Below are positions 8,567 to 16,703 of a stretch of DNA of 64,000 nt, piece by piece. Location of the stretch: contig JHVP01000001.1 of assembly GCA_000620205.1 (NCBI GenBank), positions 558,001 to 622,000 of the forward strand. The letters run 5' to 3'. Under the pieces are notes generated by a model. That model saw nothing but the letters and a program-made list of their open reading frames with translations, did no database searches and had not been told where the DNA came from. The first letter of the stretch is position 1. Each line of letters opens with the position of its first letter. This DNA comes from Geodermatophilaceae bacterium URHA0031. GTDB lineage: Bacteria > Actinomycetota > Actinomycetes > Mycobacteriales > Geodermatophilaceae. A program made the translations under genes and the position numbers.

Positions 8567-9160
8567 GTGACCCCTTCCTCCGCGACCCCACCGGCGCGCG
8601 AGCGGCTGCTCACCGCTGCCGGTGAGCTGTTCTACGAGTCCGGCATCGCGGCGACGGGGGTCGACGCGGTCCTCGCCCGGGCCGCCGTCTCCCCCGCCAC
8701 GATGTACGCCCACTTCGCCGGCAAGGACGGGCTGGTCGCCGCCTACCTGGAGGAGCGGCACACCGCGTGGCGGCAGACGTGGAACGCCGTGCTGGCCGAG
8801 CACCGCGACCCGGTCGACCGACTGCTGTCGGTGTTCGACGCGGTCGCCCGCTTCCGGCAGCAGCAGGGCAATCGGCGCGGCTGCGCCTTCCTGGCCGCGG
8901 CGACCGAGCTGCCGCCGGGGCACCCGGGCCAGCGCTGGCTGGCGGCCGACTCCCGGTTGCTCACCGGGCGGCTCCACGAACTGGCGGTCGCCGCCGGCCT
9001 GCCGGATCCCGAGGCCGTCGCCAGCACGCTGCTGCTGTGCTACGACGGCGCGCTGAGCGGGTACGCCCGCGCCGCGACGACACCCGGGCTGCCCGTCGAC
9101 GACCCGATCGGCCGGGCCCGGCGGCTGGCCGCCGACTGGCTCGCCACCCGCACCGGCTGA
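8567..9160 (+). CDS. TetR family transcriptional repressor
   Basis: 197 aa. The N-terminal TetR helix-turn-helix (about residues 10-57) includes GELFYESGIAATGVDAVL and MYAHFAGKDGL. The C-terminal ligand domain resembles regulators of the YcdC/LmrA-like C-terminal groups. It is divergent from an MFS gene with paired palindromes between, so it very probably controls the transporter and itself. Start: GTG at 8567 fits the leaderless -10 spacing; the GTG at 8563 is out of frame. Confidence 0.9.
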   Translation: MTPSSATPPARERLLTAAGELFYESGIAATGVDAVLARAAVSPATMYAHFAGKDGLVAAYLEERHTAWRQTWNAVLAEHRDPVDRLLSVFDAVARFRQQQGNRRGCAFLAAATELPPGHPGQRWLAADSRLLTGRLHELAVAAGLPDPEAVASTLLLCYDGALSGYARAATTPGLPVDDPIGRARRLAADWLATRTG

Positions 9161-9219
9161 CATCACGACCGGGACGCGTTCCCGTGGTGCGGCACCGATC
9201 AGCGTGGTGCAGTGGGGGC

Positions 9220-10191
9220 GTGTCCGTCGCCGACCGTCTCGACCGCCTCCAGCGACGACACCGGGCCGCCGGTTTCCCGATCGCCGTCGTCTACAAGTAC
9301 GTCGACGACACCGGCCCCTACCTCGCCGCGCTGATCACCTACTACGCGTTCATCTCGCTGTTCCCGCTGCTGCTGCTGGTCACGACGATCCTCGGCCACC
9401 TGCTGGCCGGGAACCCGGAGCTGCAGCAGAAGCTCATCGACTCGGCGCTGAGCCAGTTCCCGGTGGTCGGTGAGCACCTGGCCACCCCCGCCGAGCTCAG
9501 CGGCGGGACCGTCGCCGTGGTGGTCGGCCTCCTCGGGTCGCTCTACGGCGCGCTGGGCGTCGCCCAGGCGGTGCAGCACGCGATGAACACCGCCTGGTCG
9601 GTGCCGCGCAACAGCCGGCCCAACCCGTTCCTGGCCCGCGGCAAGAGCCTGCTGCTGCTGGGCACCGCGGGCCTCGCCGTCCTCGGCACGACGGCGCTGT
9701 CCACCATGGGGTCGGGCAACGCCGGCTCGCTGGGCACGCTGCTGCGGACCCTCTCGCTGCTCGGCTCGATCTCCGTGAACAGCATCGTGTTCGTCCTCGC
9801 GTTCCGGCTGGCCACCGCCCGGCGCCTCACCGTCGGCCAGGTCGCCCCGGGAGCGCTGCTCGCCGCCGTCCTCTGGCAGCTGCTGCAGACCTTCGGCGTC
9901 AGCTACGTCAGCCGCGTGGTGAGCCGGGCCAGCGCGATCAACGGCGTCTTCGCGCTGGTCCTCGGGCTGCTGGCGTTCCTGTACCTGGCCGCCGTCATCG
10001 GCGTGCTGTGCGTCGAGATCAACGTGGTGCGCGTCGACCGGCTCTGGCCGCGGGCGCTGCTCACCCCGTTCACCGACGACGTCGACCTCACCGCAGGGGA
10101 CAAGCGCAGCTACACCGGGCTCGCCAAGTCCCAGCGGCAGAAGGGGTTCGAAGAGGTGCACGTGACCTTCGACCCGCCCGACCGGGGCTGA
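9220..10191 (+). CDS. YihY/BrkB family inner-membrane protein
   Basis: 323 aa with about six TM helices. Family hallmarks are ALITYYAFISLFPLLLL near the N-terminus and GSLYGALGVAQAVQHAMN in the middle, with a late AVLWQLLQTFGVSYV segment. The C-terminal tail is hydrophilic. The family is widespread and its biochemical role is unsettled; YihY was once misnamed RNase BN. Start GTG 9220; a longer upstream reading would enter tetR sequence. It converges on the APC permease gene with only 4 bp between stops. Confidence 0.87.
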   Translation: MSVADRLDRLQRRHRAAGFPIAVVYKYVDDTGPYLAALITYYAFISLFPLLLLVTTILGHLLAGNPELQQKLIDSALSQFPVVGEHLATPAELSGGTVAVVVGLLGSLYGALGVAQAVQHAMNTAWSVPRNSRPNPFLARGKSLLLLGTAGLAVLGTTALSTMGSGNAGSLGTLLRTLSLLGSISVNSIVFVLAFRLATARRLTVGQVAPGALLAAVLWQLLQTFGVSYVSRVVSRASAINGVFALVLGLLAFLYLAAVIGVLCVEINVVRVDRLWPRALLTPFTDDVDLTAGDKRSYTGLAKSQRQKGFEEVHVTFDPPDRG

Positions 10192-10195
10192 CCTC

Positions 10196-11743
10196 TCACC
10201 CCGCCTCCGCGACCTGCTCCTCCTCGCGGGCGCCCAGTTCGGCCGCGGTCAGCGCGGCCCCGGCCCGCTGCGCCATCGCCGGGGCGACGACCACCGCGAC
10301 CAGCCCGACCAGCAGCCAGGCCCCGGCGACGATCGGGAACCAGAACGCCGGGCCGTCGTCGTACGCCGGGTACGGGGCGACGTTGCGGTAGACGGTGTAG
10401 CCCAGCACGACCAGCGCGAGCAGCGGGACGACGACCTGCCACCTCGGCACCGCCGGCATCCGGCGCTGGACGAACACCAGCCGGATCGCGCCGACCGTGG
10501 TCAGCAGGTAGGCGACCAGCAGGATCAGCGTGCCGATGGTGCCCGACCACAGGAAGGTGTCGAAGGCCTCGGCGTCGAAGAACACCGCGCAGACCAGCTG
10601 GATCAGGGCCATCACGCCGGTGACGACGATCGCCGCGACCGCCGGGGTGCCCGCTGCGGTGGTCGAGGCCAGCCCGCCGGAGCGGCCGGTGTCGCGCCGG
10701 GTGTCGCGGGCGAAGGCGTAGGTGAGCCGCGAGGCGCCGACCACGCACGCCAGGCAGCAGCCGAACGCGCTGATCGCCGCGCCGAGGGTGATCAGGTCAC
10801 CGACCCAGTCGGCGATGTAGCTGCTGCCCAGGTCACCCAGCAGCGACGGCGAGGAGGCGAAGGCGGCCACCCCCGCCTCGTCGGTGCCGAAGCCCATCAT
10901 CTCGATCGCGGTGACGACGACGAAGTAGATCCCGCCGAAGACCGCCGTCCCCAGGATCGCCCGGGGGATGTCCTTGCGCGGGTTCCGCGCCTCCTCGCCC
11001 AGCGTCGCCGCGGCCTCGAAGCCGGCGAAGGACAGGAAGCCGAACACCACGCCGAGGAAGACCGCGGACAGCTCCGTGCCCGGGGCGACGGTGAACACGT
11101 CGAGGGTGAAGACGGCGTCGGGCGAGGGTGCGTCGGCCGGCACGTTGCCCGACAGCAGCCGCACGAGCACGATCGCGCTGACGACCAGGATCAGCGCCAC
11201 GGTCGCGCCCTCCACGCTGAGCAGCACCGACGTTCCCCGCCTGGCCGGCACGATGGTGAGCGCGAGCGCCCCGAGCAGCGCCAGCCCGGCGAGCAGGAAC
11301 GGCGCCCAGGACGGCGGGGCGTCCCAGATGCCGACCGCCTGCAGGAACGCCGTCCCGAAGATGCCGGTCGCGCTGGAGGTGACCACCCCGTAGAAGCAGT
11401 AGGTGCCGAGCAGGCCGAAGCCGGAGACCAGCCCGGTCCGCGGGCCCAGGGTGGCGCCGACGAAGGCGTACACCGAGCCGGCGTGGTGGAAGTACTGGCA
11501 CAGCCGGACGAAGCCGTAGGCGACCAGCAGCACACCGATCGCGGCGAGCAGGAACGCCAGCGGCACGGCCCGGCCGACCGTGCCGGCGGTCCCCTGCGGG
11601 TTGATGTTGGCCGCCATCGACGGCGCCATCAGCGCGACCGACAACCCGACGGCCTGCCAGACCGACAGCGACCGGGTCAGCCCGCCGGTCCCCGGCCGGT
11701 CGGCGGAGGTGGCCCCGTCGGGACGAGGGGTCGAGACAGCCAT
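10196..11743 (-). CDS. APC family amino-acid/polyamine permease
   Basis: 515-aa permease with about 12 TM helices. The first TM segment holds SVALMAPSMAANINPQG, the substrate-binding loop signature of APC transporters, and GFEAAATLGEEARNPRKDIPRA is the conserved TM6-loop motif. Start ATG 11743 was chosen over an upstream in-frame ATG (11773) because homologous N-termini begin near here. It diverges from a glutamine-synthetase-like gene across 204 bp, a classical arrangement for import and gamma-glutamylation of an amine or amino acid. Confidence 0.87.
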   Translation of the reverse strand: MAVSTPRPDGATSADRPGTGGLTRSLSVWQAVGLSVALMAPSMAANINPQGTAGTVGRAVPLAFLLAAIGVLLVAYGFVRLCQYFHHAGSVYAFVGATLGPRTGLVSGFGLLGTYCFYGVVTSSATGIFGTAFLQAVGIWDAPPSWAPFLLAGLALLGALALTIVPARRGTSVLLSVEGATVALILVVSAIVLVRLLSGNVPADAPSPDAVFTLDVFTVAPGTELSAVFLGVVFGFLSFAGFEAAATLGEEARNPRKDIPRAILGTAVFGGIYFVVVTAIEMMGFGTDEAGVAAFASSPSLLGDLGSSYIADWVGDLITLGAAISAFGCCLACVVGASRLTYAFARDTRRDTGRSGGLASTTAAGTPAVAAIVVTGVMALIQLVCAVFFDAEAFDTFLWSGTIGTLILLVAYLLTTVGAIRLVFVQRRMPAVPRWQVVVPLLALVVLGYTVYRNVAPYPAYDDGPAFWFPIVAGAWLLVGLVAVVVAPAMAQRAGAALTAAELGAREEEQVAEAG

Positions 11744-11947
11744 CGGGCGCGCTCCTCGCGATCGCAGTTGCACCCGGCAAGGGGTGTGGTGGCGAGAGTG
11801 TGCGGGACGAGGGCGCCGTTGGGAATGGCGTCATCCGGACTCAACGAGACCGTTACGCGCACGGCGTGCACCCGCGTGACCTGCAGGTCGTTCCCTTAGT
11901 GCAGCATGCGGCAGGTCGGCGGGACGGCGAACTGGCGGAGGCATGCA

Positions 11948-13342
11948 GTGGAGCTGCACGAGCGGGACGAGCGACGGGCCGCAGCGGAGGCACGGCTCGG
12001 CGACCTCACCGAGGCCGGGGTGGTCGGCGTCGTCCTGCCCTGGGTCGACACCAGCGGCATCACCCGGATGAAGTCGGTGCCGCTGGCCAAGCTGCCCGCG
12101 GCCGCGCAGTGGGGCGTCGGGATGAGCCCGGTCTTCGACGGCTTCCTGGTCGACGACTCGATCGTCGCCGGCAGCTACGCCGGCAGCGCGATCGGCGACC
12201 TGCGCCTGCACCCGGACCTCGAGCGGTTGACCGTGCTCGCCGGTCAGCCCGGCTGGGCGTGGGCGCCGGTGGACCGCTACACCCAGGACGGCGTCCCGCA
12301 CGCGCAGTGCTCCCGGTCGCTGCTGCGCCGGCTGGTGGCCGACTACGCCGCCGACGGGCTCACCCTCAAGGCCGCCTACGAGATCGAGTGGGTGATCGGC
12401 GAGGCGGTGCTCCCCCCGGGGGCCGACCCCGACGCCTTCGTCCCGGCGATGGCCGGCCCCGCCTACAGCGCGACCCGGCACATCGAGGTGTCCGACTACG
12501 CGCGCGACCTGCTCCACGCGCTGGCCGACCAGGGCGTCGCCGTCGACCAGTTCCACCCCGAGTACGCCGCCGGGCAGCTGGAGGTGTCGGTCGGCGCCGA
12601 GGACCCGGTCGCCGCCGCCGACACCGCGCTGCTGGTGCGCAGCACCGTCCGCGCGGTGAGCCTGGCCCACGGTCTGCGCGTCTCCTTCTCCCCGAAGGTC
12701 ACCGCGGACGGCGTCGGCAACGGCGGCCACGTGCACCTGTCGCTCTGGCGGGGGGACGAGAACCTGATGAACGGCGGTCCGGGCCCGTTCGGGCTCACCC
12801 GGGACGGCGAGGCGTTCACCGCCGGCCTGCTGCAGCACCTGCCCGGGCTGCTCGCCGTGGGGGCGCCCAGCGTCGCCTCCTACCTCCGGCTGGTCCCGTC
12901 GCACTGGGCCGGTGCGTTCGCCGCCTGGGGCCTGGAGAACCGCGAGGCCGCCGTCCGGTTCGTCACCGGCCCCAGCGGCGCGCGGCGGTCCGCGGCCAAC
13001 GTCGAGGTCAAGAGCTTCGACGCCGCGGCCAACCCCTACCTCCTGATGGCCGGCCTGCTCGCCGCCGGCCGGGCCGGGCTGCGGGCGGGCGCGGCGCTGC
13101 CCGACCCGGTCGGCGTCGACCCCGGCACGCTGAGCGAGGAGGAACGGCGGGAGGCGGGCATCGCCCCGCTGCCGGCGTCGCTGGCGGAGGCGGTGCGCGC
13201 GTTCGAGTCCGACCAGGAGCTGACCGGCGCCTTCGGCCTTGAGCTGGCGACGACGATCGCCGAGGTACGCCGCGGCGAGGTCGCCCTGTTCGACGGGGTG
13301 TCGCCGGAGGGGATCACCACGGCGGTCCGCTGGAAGCACTGA
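11948..13342 (+). CDS. Glutamine synthetase-family ligase (likely gamma-glutamyl-amine type)
   Basis: 464-aa cytoplasmic ATP-dependent ligase. The glutamine-synthetase core is visible: metal glutamates in YEIEW and GQLEVSVG, the ATP/metal loop NGGHVHLSLW, and the catalytic segment ENREAAVRF followed by VEVKSFDAAANPYL. There is no adenylylation-site signature of housekeeping GlnA. Homologues ligate glutamate to polyamines, ethanolamine or other amines. Start GTG 11948 is preceded by GGCGGAGG at 11935-11942. The divergent APC permease probably imports the substrate, and the ethanolamine genes 15 kb downstream are another possible partner. Confidence 0.85.
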   Translation: MELHERDERRAAAEARLGDLTEAGVVGVVLPWVDTSGITRMKSVPLAKLPAAAQWGVGMSPVFDGFLVDDSIVAGSYAGSAIGDLRLHPDLERLTVLAGQPGWAWAPVDRYTQDGVPHAQCSRSLLRRLVADYAADGLTLKAAYEIEWVIGEAVLPPGADPDAFVPAMAGPAYSATRHIEVSDYARDLLHALADQGVAVDQFHPEYAAGQLEVSVGAEDPVAAADTALLVRSTVRAVSLAHGLRVSFSPKVTADGVGNGGHVHLSLWRGDENLMNGGPGPFGLTRDGEAFTAGLLQHLPGLLAVGAPSVASYLRLVPSHWAGAFAAWGLENREAAVRFVTGPSGARRSAANVEVKSFDAAANPYLLMAGLLAAGRAGLRAGAALPDPVGVDPGTLSEEERREAGIAPLPASLAEAVRAFESDQELTGAFGLELATTIAEVRRGEVALFDGVSPEGITTAVRWKH

Positions 13343-13490
13343 ACCCCGGGCCCGGGCCGTCTCGGTGCCGGCGCGGGCTCGGGTGCGGGTTGACCCGGGC
13401 CGGGTGGGGTGGAGCCGCGTGCGGACGCGGCTCAACGCTGTCCCGTGCGGGTTGACCCGGCCGCGTCCGATGCCGAAGCTGCAGCGGCCG

Positions 13491-13544
13491 CTGGAACTTT
13501 CTTCCAGTCGTGGTGTTTACATCGGTGGCCGCTCGAGGTAATCT
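13491..13544 (+). promoter_or_regulatory. hsp20 promoter with upstream inverted repeat
   Basis: TTTACA (13516-13521) and TAATCT (13539-13544) are separated by 17 bp, unusually close to a sigma-70 consensus for this GC-rich DNA. Directly upstream is a perfect inverted repeat CTGGAA-N5-TTCCAG (13491-13507), a candidate heat-shock operator. A separate 15-bp direct repeat GTGCGGGTTGACCCG occurs at about 13382 and 13444. The 72-nt leader ends in the strong Shine-Dalgarno ACCGGAGGA. Confidence 0.6.
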
Positions 13545-13615
13545 GCAGTTGCCGCTGGAGGTTCACCCTCGACGGCCACACACCTGGACACCGCACGACC
13601 ACCGGAGGATTAGCC

Positions 13616-14104
13616 ATGATGCTGACTTCCAACGACCCGTTCGCCGCCACCTCCGCCGCTCTCCGCGCCCTGGACCAGCTGACCGGCCGGGGTGGCACCA
13701 CCACCGCCCGCCCGCTCGCCGGCATGCCGATGGACGCCTACCGGGTGGGTGACAACTTCGTCGCCCACTTCGACCTGCCCGGCGTCGACCCCGGCTCGAT
13801 CGACCTGCAGGTCGAGGGCACCACGCTGACCATCAGCGCCGAGCGCTCGGTCCCGCAGATCGAGGGGGCGCAGTGGCAGGTCGCCGAGCGACCGTTCGGC
13901 AGCTACACCCGCCAGCTGGTGCTGGGCCGCAGCCTGGACACCGACCAGCTCGAGGCCAGCTACCACGACGGTGTGCTGACCGTGAGCATCCCGGTGGCCG
14001 AGAAGGCCAAGGCCCGCAAGATCACCGTGTCCCGCGCGGACACGCCGGCCCAGGTGGAGGGCCGCACCATCGAGGGCGAGCAGCACCAGGCCGTCGAGAG
14101 CTGA
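13616..14104 (+). CDS. Small heat shock protein, Hsp20/alpha-crystallin family
   Basis: 162-aa ATP-independent chaperone. The alpha-crystallin domain spans about residues 38-135: FVAHFDLPGVDPGSIDL at its start and the conserved A/G-x-L motif DGVLTVSIPV near 121-130. The N-terminus is short and the C-terminal tail Glu/Gln-rich. Expected to hold unfolding proteins in large cytoplasmic oligomers. It is preceded by a strong promoter and followed, after a hairpin, by a MerR-type gene probably involved in its control, as with the HspR group. Confidence 0.93.
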   Translation: MMLTSNDPFAATSAALRALDQLTGRGGTTTARPLAGMPMDAYRVGDNFVAHFDLPGVDPGSIDLQVEGTTLTISAERSVPQIEGAQWQVAERPFGSYTRQLVLGRSLDTDQLEASYHDGVLTVSIPVAEKAKARKITVSRADTPAQVEGRTIEGEQHQAVES

Positions 14105-14118
14105 CCGCACGACCACGG

Positions 14119-14151
14119 GTGAGGGGCGGGGCCGCGGGTCCCGCCCCTCAC
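14119..14151 (+). terminator. Hairpin between hsp20 and the merR-like gene
   Basis: Perfect 12-bp inverted repeat GTGAGGGGCGGG (14119-14130) / CCCGCCCCTCAC (14140-14151), 9-nt loop, no T-tract. It starts 15 bp after the hsp20 stop and ends 17 bp before the next ATG. It may be a terminator or partial attenuator, giving abundant hsp20 but little regulator mRNA. Confidence 0.6.
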
Positions 14152-14168
14152 CTGTCTCCGGAGGGACC

Positions 14169-14516
14169 ATGAGCACCGACCCGCTGCAGCCGCTGGACGA
14201 CCCCGACCACCCGGTGCTCACGATGAGCCAGGCGGCCGAGCTGCTCGGCGTCCAGGCCGCCTTCCTGCGCAGCCTGGACAACTCCGGGGTGCTGCACCCG
14301 CACCGCTCCCCCGGCGGCCACCGTCGGTACTCACGGCACCAGCTGGAGGTCGCCGCCCGCATGCGCGGGCTGCTCGACGACGGCCACCTCCTCTCCTCGG
14401 CCCAGCTGATCGTCGGGCTGCAGGACGAGCTGGCCGACGCCCGGGACGAGCGGGACACCGCCCGCGACGAGCGGGACGCCGCCCGCCGCAAGCTGCGCGA
14501 CAGCACCGGCGGCTGA
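14169..14516 (+). CDS. MerR-type HTH regulator with short coiled coil (HspR-like)
   Basis: 115 aa. The N-terminal MerR winged helix (about residues 16-65) reads TMSQAAELLGVQAAFLRSLD followed by RSPGGHRRYS. The C-terminus (about 85-108) is a run of near-identical RDER/DTA units predicted to form a charged dimerising coiled coil; no cysteine ligand-binding domain is present. Position after hsp20 suggests it controls heat-shock or protein-quality genes. An ATG at 14169 follows CCGGAGGG. It is probably not the classic HspR of the dnaK operon, since no dnaK, grpE or dnaJ is nearby. Confidence 0.8.
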   Translation: MSTDPLQPLDDPDHPVLTMSQAAELLGVQAAFLRSLDNSGVLHPHRSPGGHRRYSRHQLEVAARMRGLLDDGHLLSSAQLIVGLQDELADARDERDTARDERDAARRKLRDSTGG

Positions 14517-14529
14517 CCGCCGGCCCCGT

Positions 14530-15192
14530 TCAGTCCCCGCCGGACCTCCGGGCGGACGAGCCCAGCCCGGCGTTGGTCAGGCCGTAGAACACCGGCAGCA
14601 GCGCGGCGACGAACAGCCCGGCCACCGGCTGCCACAGCGCCACGAGCACGCAGGCCGCGTTCGCCGCCAGCCCCACCCACGACCGCCACCGTTCCCGGAC
14701 GAAGAACGCTGCCGGGGTGCCCGCGGCCAGCAGCCACTCGTGTGCCGACAGGTGCCGGTACACGAGCAGCCAGGACAGGCACATCGACGCCGCGACCAGC
14801 GCGTAGAACACCAGCGCCACCTGCTGGTCGTGCCGGTCGCCGTGCTGGAACGCGTTGCCCAGCACCGAGGTCGGGAACGGGAGCACCGAGGTGGTCAGCA
14901 GCAGCACGAGGTTGCGCCAGAGCAGGCCGCTGTCGACCGCGTCGATGCGGGTGAACAGCTGGTGGTGGTTGACCCAGATGACCCCGATGTAGACGAAGGA
15001 CGCCAGGTAGGCGACGTACACCGGCAGCTGGTCGACCAGGCCGGAGAGGAACTGCCCGCGCTCCTCCGGTGAGTGCAGGTCCAGCACCAGCAGGGTGATG
15101 CCGATGGCCAGGACGCCGTCGCTGAAGGCCTCGACCCGGGTCGTCTCGGCGAGAGTCCTCCGCTCGGGGTCCTCCCGCCGGCTGCCGCTCAC
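14530..15192 (-). CDS. TMEM175/DUF1211 family potassium channel-like protein
   Basis: 220-aa membrane protein with about six TM helices. The diagnostic RxxxFSDG motif of TMEM175 channels is present at 19-26 within RVEAFSDGVLAIGITLLVL. Bacterial homologues are K+-conducting tetramers. The GTG start overlaps the stop of the upstream oxidoreductase by 4 bp (GTGA, 15189-15192), so it is the third gene of a coupled MarR-oxidoreductase-channel operon. Confidence 0.88.
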   Translation of the reverse strand: MSGSRREDPERRTLAETTRVEAFSDGVLAIGITLLVLDLHSPEERGQFLSGLVDQLPVYVAYLASFVYIGVIWVNHHQLFTRIDAVDSGLLWRNLVLLLTTSVLPFPTSVLGNAFQHGDRHDQQVALVFYALVAASMCLSWLLVYRHLSAHEWLLAAGTPAAFFVRERWRSWVGLAANAACVLVALWQPVAGLFVAALLPVFYGLTNAGLGSSARRSGGD

Positions 15193-16172
15193 GTCGTCCC
15201 CACGAGCTTCCCGCTGTACCGGCCGGACTCCATGTCCGCGTGCGCCTGCGCCATCTCCGCCAGCCGGTAGACGTGCCCGGTCGGTACCACGGCCGTGCCG
15301 GCCGCGACGTCGTCCAGGAAGCCCTGCAGCACGTCGGCGGGCAGATCACCCGCGTCCCCGCTGTAGGCGGCCAGCCGGACGCCGCGGGGCAGGTAGGCAT
15401 TGGGGTAGAAGTCCGGCACCGTCCACTGGTTGGAGAGCATCCCGGTAAAGCACACCGTCCCGTGCACCCGAACGGCCCGCAGCGTGTCCGGCAGCGTCGG
15501 CGTCCCGACCAGCTCCAGCGCGGCGTCGACACCGTCCGGGAACCGCTCGCGCACCTGCGGCGCCACCGCGCCGTCGTCGACCAGGACGGCGTCGACGCCC
15601 ACCGCCTGCAGGGCCTCGGCCCGGGCAGGGGTGCGGGTCGTCGACAGCACCGTCATGCCCAGCCGCTTGGCCAGCACGGCGGTGGCCAGCCCGATGGACG
15701 ACGTCCCGCCGCGCACCAGCAGCGACTGACCGGGCCGGGCGTCCAGCCCGACGGTCAGCGACCCGTGGGCGGTCTGCAGCATCTCCGGCACGGCGCCCAG
15801 CGTGGCCCAGTCCAGCCCGCTGGAGAAGGGCAGCACCTGGCTCGCCGGGACGACGGTGTACTCCGCGTAGCCGCCGTCGTAGGAGCGGCCCATCCCGCCC
15901 ATCATGGCCATGACCTGCTGACCGACCAGGAACTCGCCGCCCGGGCAGGCCGCGACCACGCCGGTCGCCTCGATGCCCGGCACCCGAGGGAAGGTGACGT
16001 CGGGGCCGGCCAGGCCGAGCCGGGTGTGCAGCTCGGAGCGGTTCAGCCCGAAGGCGTGCACCCGGATCAGCACCTGGCCCGGCGCCGGCACGGGCACGGG
16101 TCGTTCCCGCACGACCAGGGCATCCGGCGGGCCGGGGGCGTCCAGGACGACGGCGCGCATGGTCTCGGTCAC
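15189..16172 (-). CDS. Zinc-binding-type NADPH:quinone oxidoreductase (MDR family)
   Basis: 327-aa medium-chain oxidoreductase. The GroES-like domain includes HAFGLNRSELHTRLG and RVPGIEATGVV, the Rossmann domain LVRGGTSSIGLATAVLAKRLG. Structural-zinc cysteines are absent, which places it among quinone/enone reductases. Start GTG 16172 is preceded by GAGGAG and overlaps the marR stop by 4 bp. It is probably induced with marR by a phenolic or electrophilic ligand; an alternative start is ATG 16160. Confidence 0.88.
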   Translation of the reverse strand: MTETMRAVVLDAPGPPDALVVRERPVPVPAPGQVLIRVHAFGLNRSELHTRLGLAGPDVTFPRVPGIEATGVVAACPGGEFLVGQQVMAMMGGMGRSYDGGYAEYTVVPASQVLPFSSGLDWATLGAVPEMLQTAHGSLTVGLDARPGQSLLVRGGTSSIGLATAVLAKRLGMTVLSTTRTPARAEALQAVGVDAVLVDDGAVAPQVRERFPDGVDAALELVGTPTLPDTLRAVRVHGTVCFTGMLSNQWTVPDFYPNAYLPRGVRLAAYSGDAGDLPADVLQGFLDDVAAGTAVVPTGHVYRLAEMAQAHADMESGRYSGKLVGTT

Positions 16173-16612
16173 GGGGTGCTCCTCGGGTTCGGGTCGGCTG
16201 CGCGGAGCCGGTGCAGGGTGGTGGCCAGCGCCTGGAGCTCCGGCGCCGGGAGCGCCGAGCCGAGCCGGCGCTGCAGTTCGTCGGTGCAGGAGCGGCCGGC
16301 CGAGGCGAGCAGGGCGCGCCCGTCGTCGGTGAGCTCCAGCAGCGAGGAACGGCCGTCGTCCGGGTGCGGCCGGCGCCGGACGTGCCCGGCGGCCTCGAGC
16401 CGGTCGACGAGCTTGCTCGTCCCGCCGACGGTGATCACCAGCTCTGCGGCGATGTCCTGCACCCGGCACGCGGACCGCGAGCCGATCACCGACATCGGCT
16501 CGAACCAGGTCAGCGGCAGCCCGTGGTCGGCGCGGAGCCGGGCGTCGACGGCGTTCCACACCTCGATCTGCAGCCGGACCAGGTCGTGGAACAGGGCGGT
16601 CAGGTCCGTCAT
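16169..16612 (-). CDS. MarR family transcriptional regulator
   Basis: 147-aa winged-helix repressor. The recognition region VQDIAAELVITVGGTSKLVDRLEAAGHVRRRPHPDDGR contains the MarR DNA-binding helix and the wing with Asp-Asp-Gly-Arg. It is expected to bind the dyad just upstream and to repress its own operon with the oxidoreductase and TMEM175 genes. Start ATG 16612 was preferred; an in-frame GTG at 16630 would lie inside the first operator arm. Confidence 0.88.
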   Translation of the reverse strand: MTDLTALFHDLVRLQIEVWNAVDARLRADHGLPLTWFEPMSVIGSRSACRVQDIAAELVITVGGTSKLVDRLEAAGHVRRRPHPDDGRSSLLELTDDGRALLASAGRSCTDELQRRLGSALPAPELQALATTLHRLRAADPNPRSTP

Positions 16613-16620
16613 CGCCGAGG

Positions 16621-16676
16621 TGCATTCCACGGAATCATGTTCAGGACCATACGCCTGAACTGCATTCCATGGAACA
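16621..16676. promoter_or_regulatory. Composite 56-bp operator dyad upstream of marR
   Basis: Three nested palindromes: ATTCCACGGAAT (16624-16635), GTTCAGG-N8-CCTGAAC (16639-16660) and ATTCCATGGAAC (16664-16675). The two outer sites are near-identical (TGCATTCCAYGGAA) and the whole block is an imperfect dyad around 16649. It fits two or three MarR dimers and may serve the marR operon and the M56/BlaI side. Confidence 0.65.
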
Positions 16677-16703
16677 CATCGCGCCTTTGTGGCGACAATG
16701 GCG

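Noticed and set aside
13482-13507. HspR-type HAIR site or CIRCE element before hsp20
   Set aside because: The repeat is CTGGAA-N5-TTCCAG, which matches neither CTTGAGT-N7-ACTCAAG nor the CIRCE sequence.
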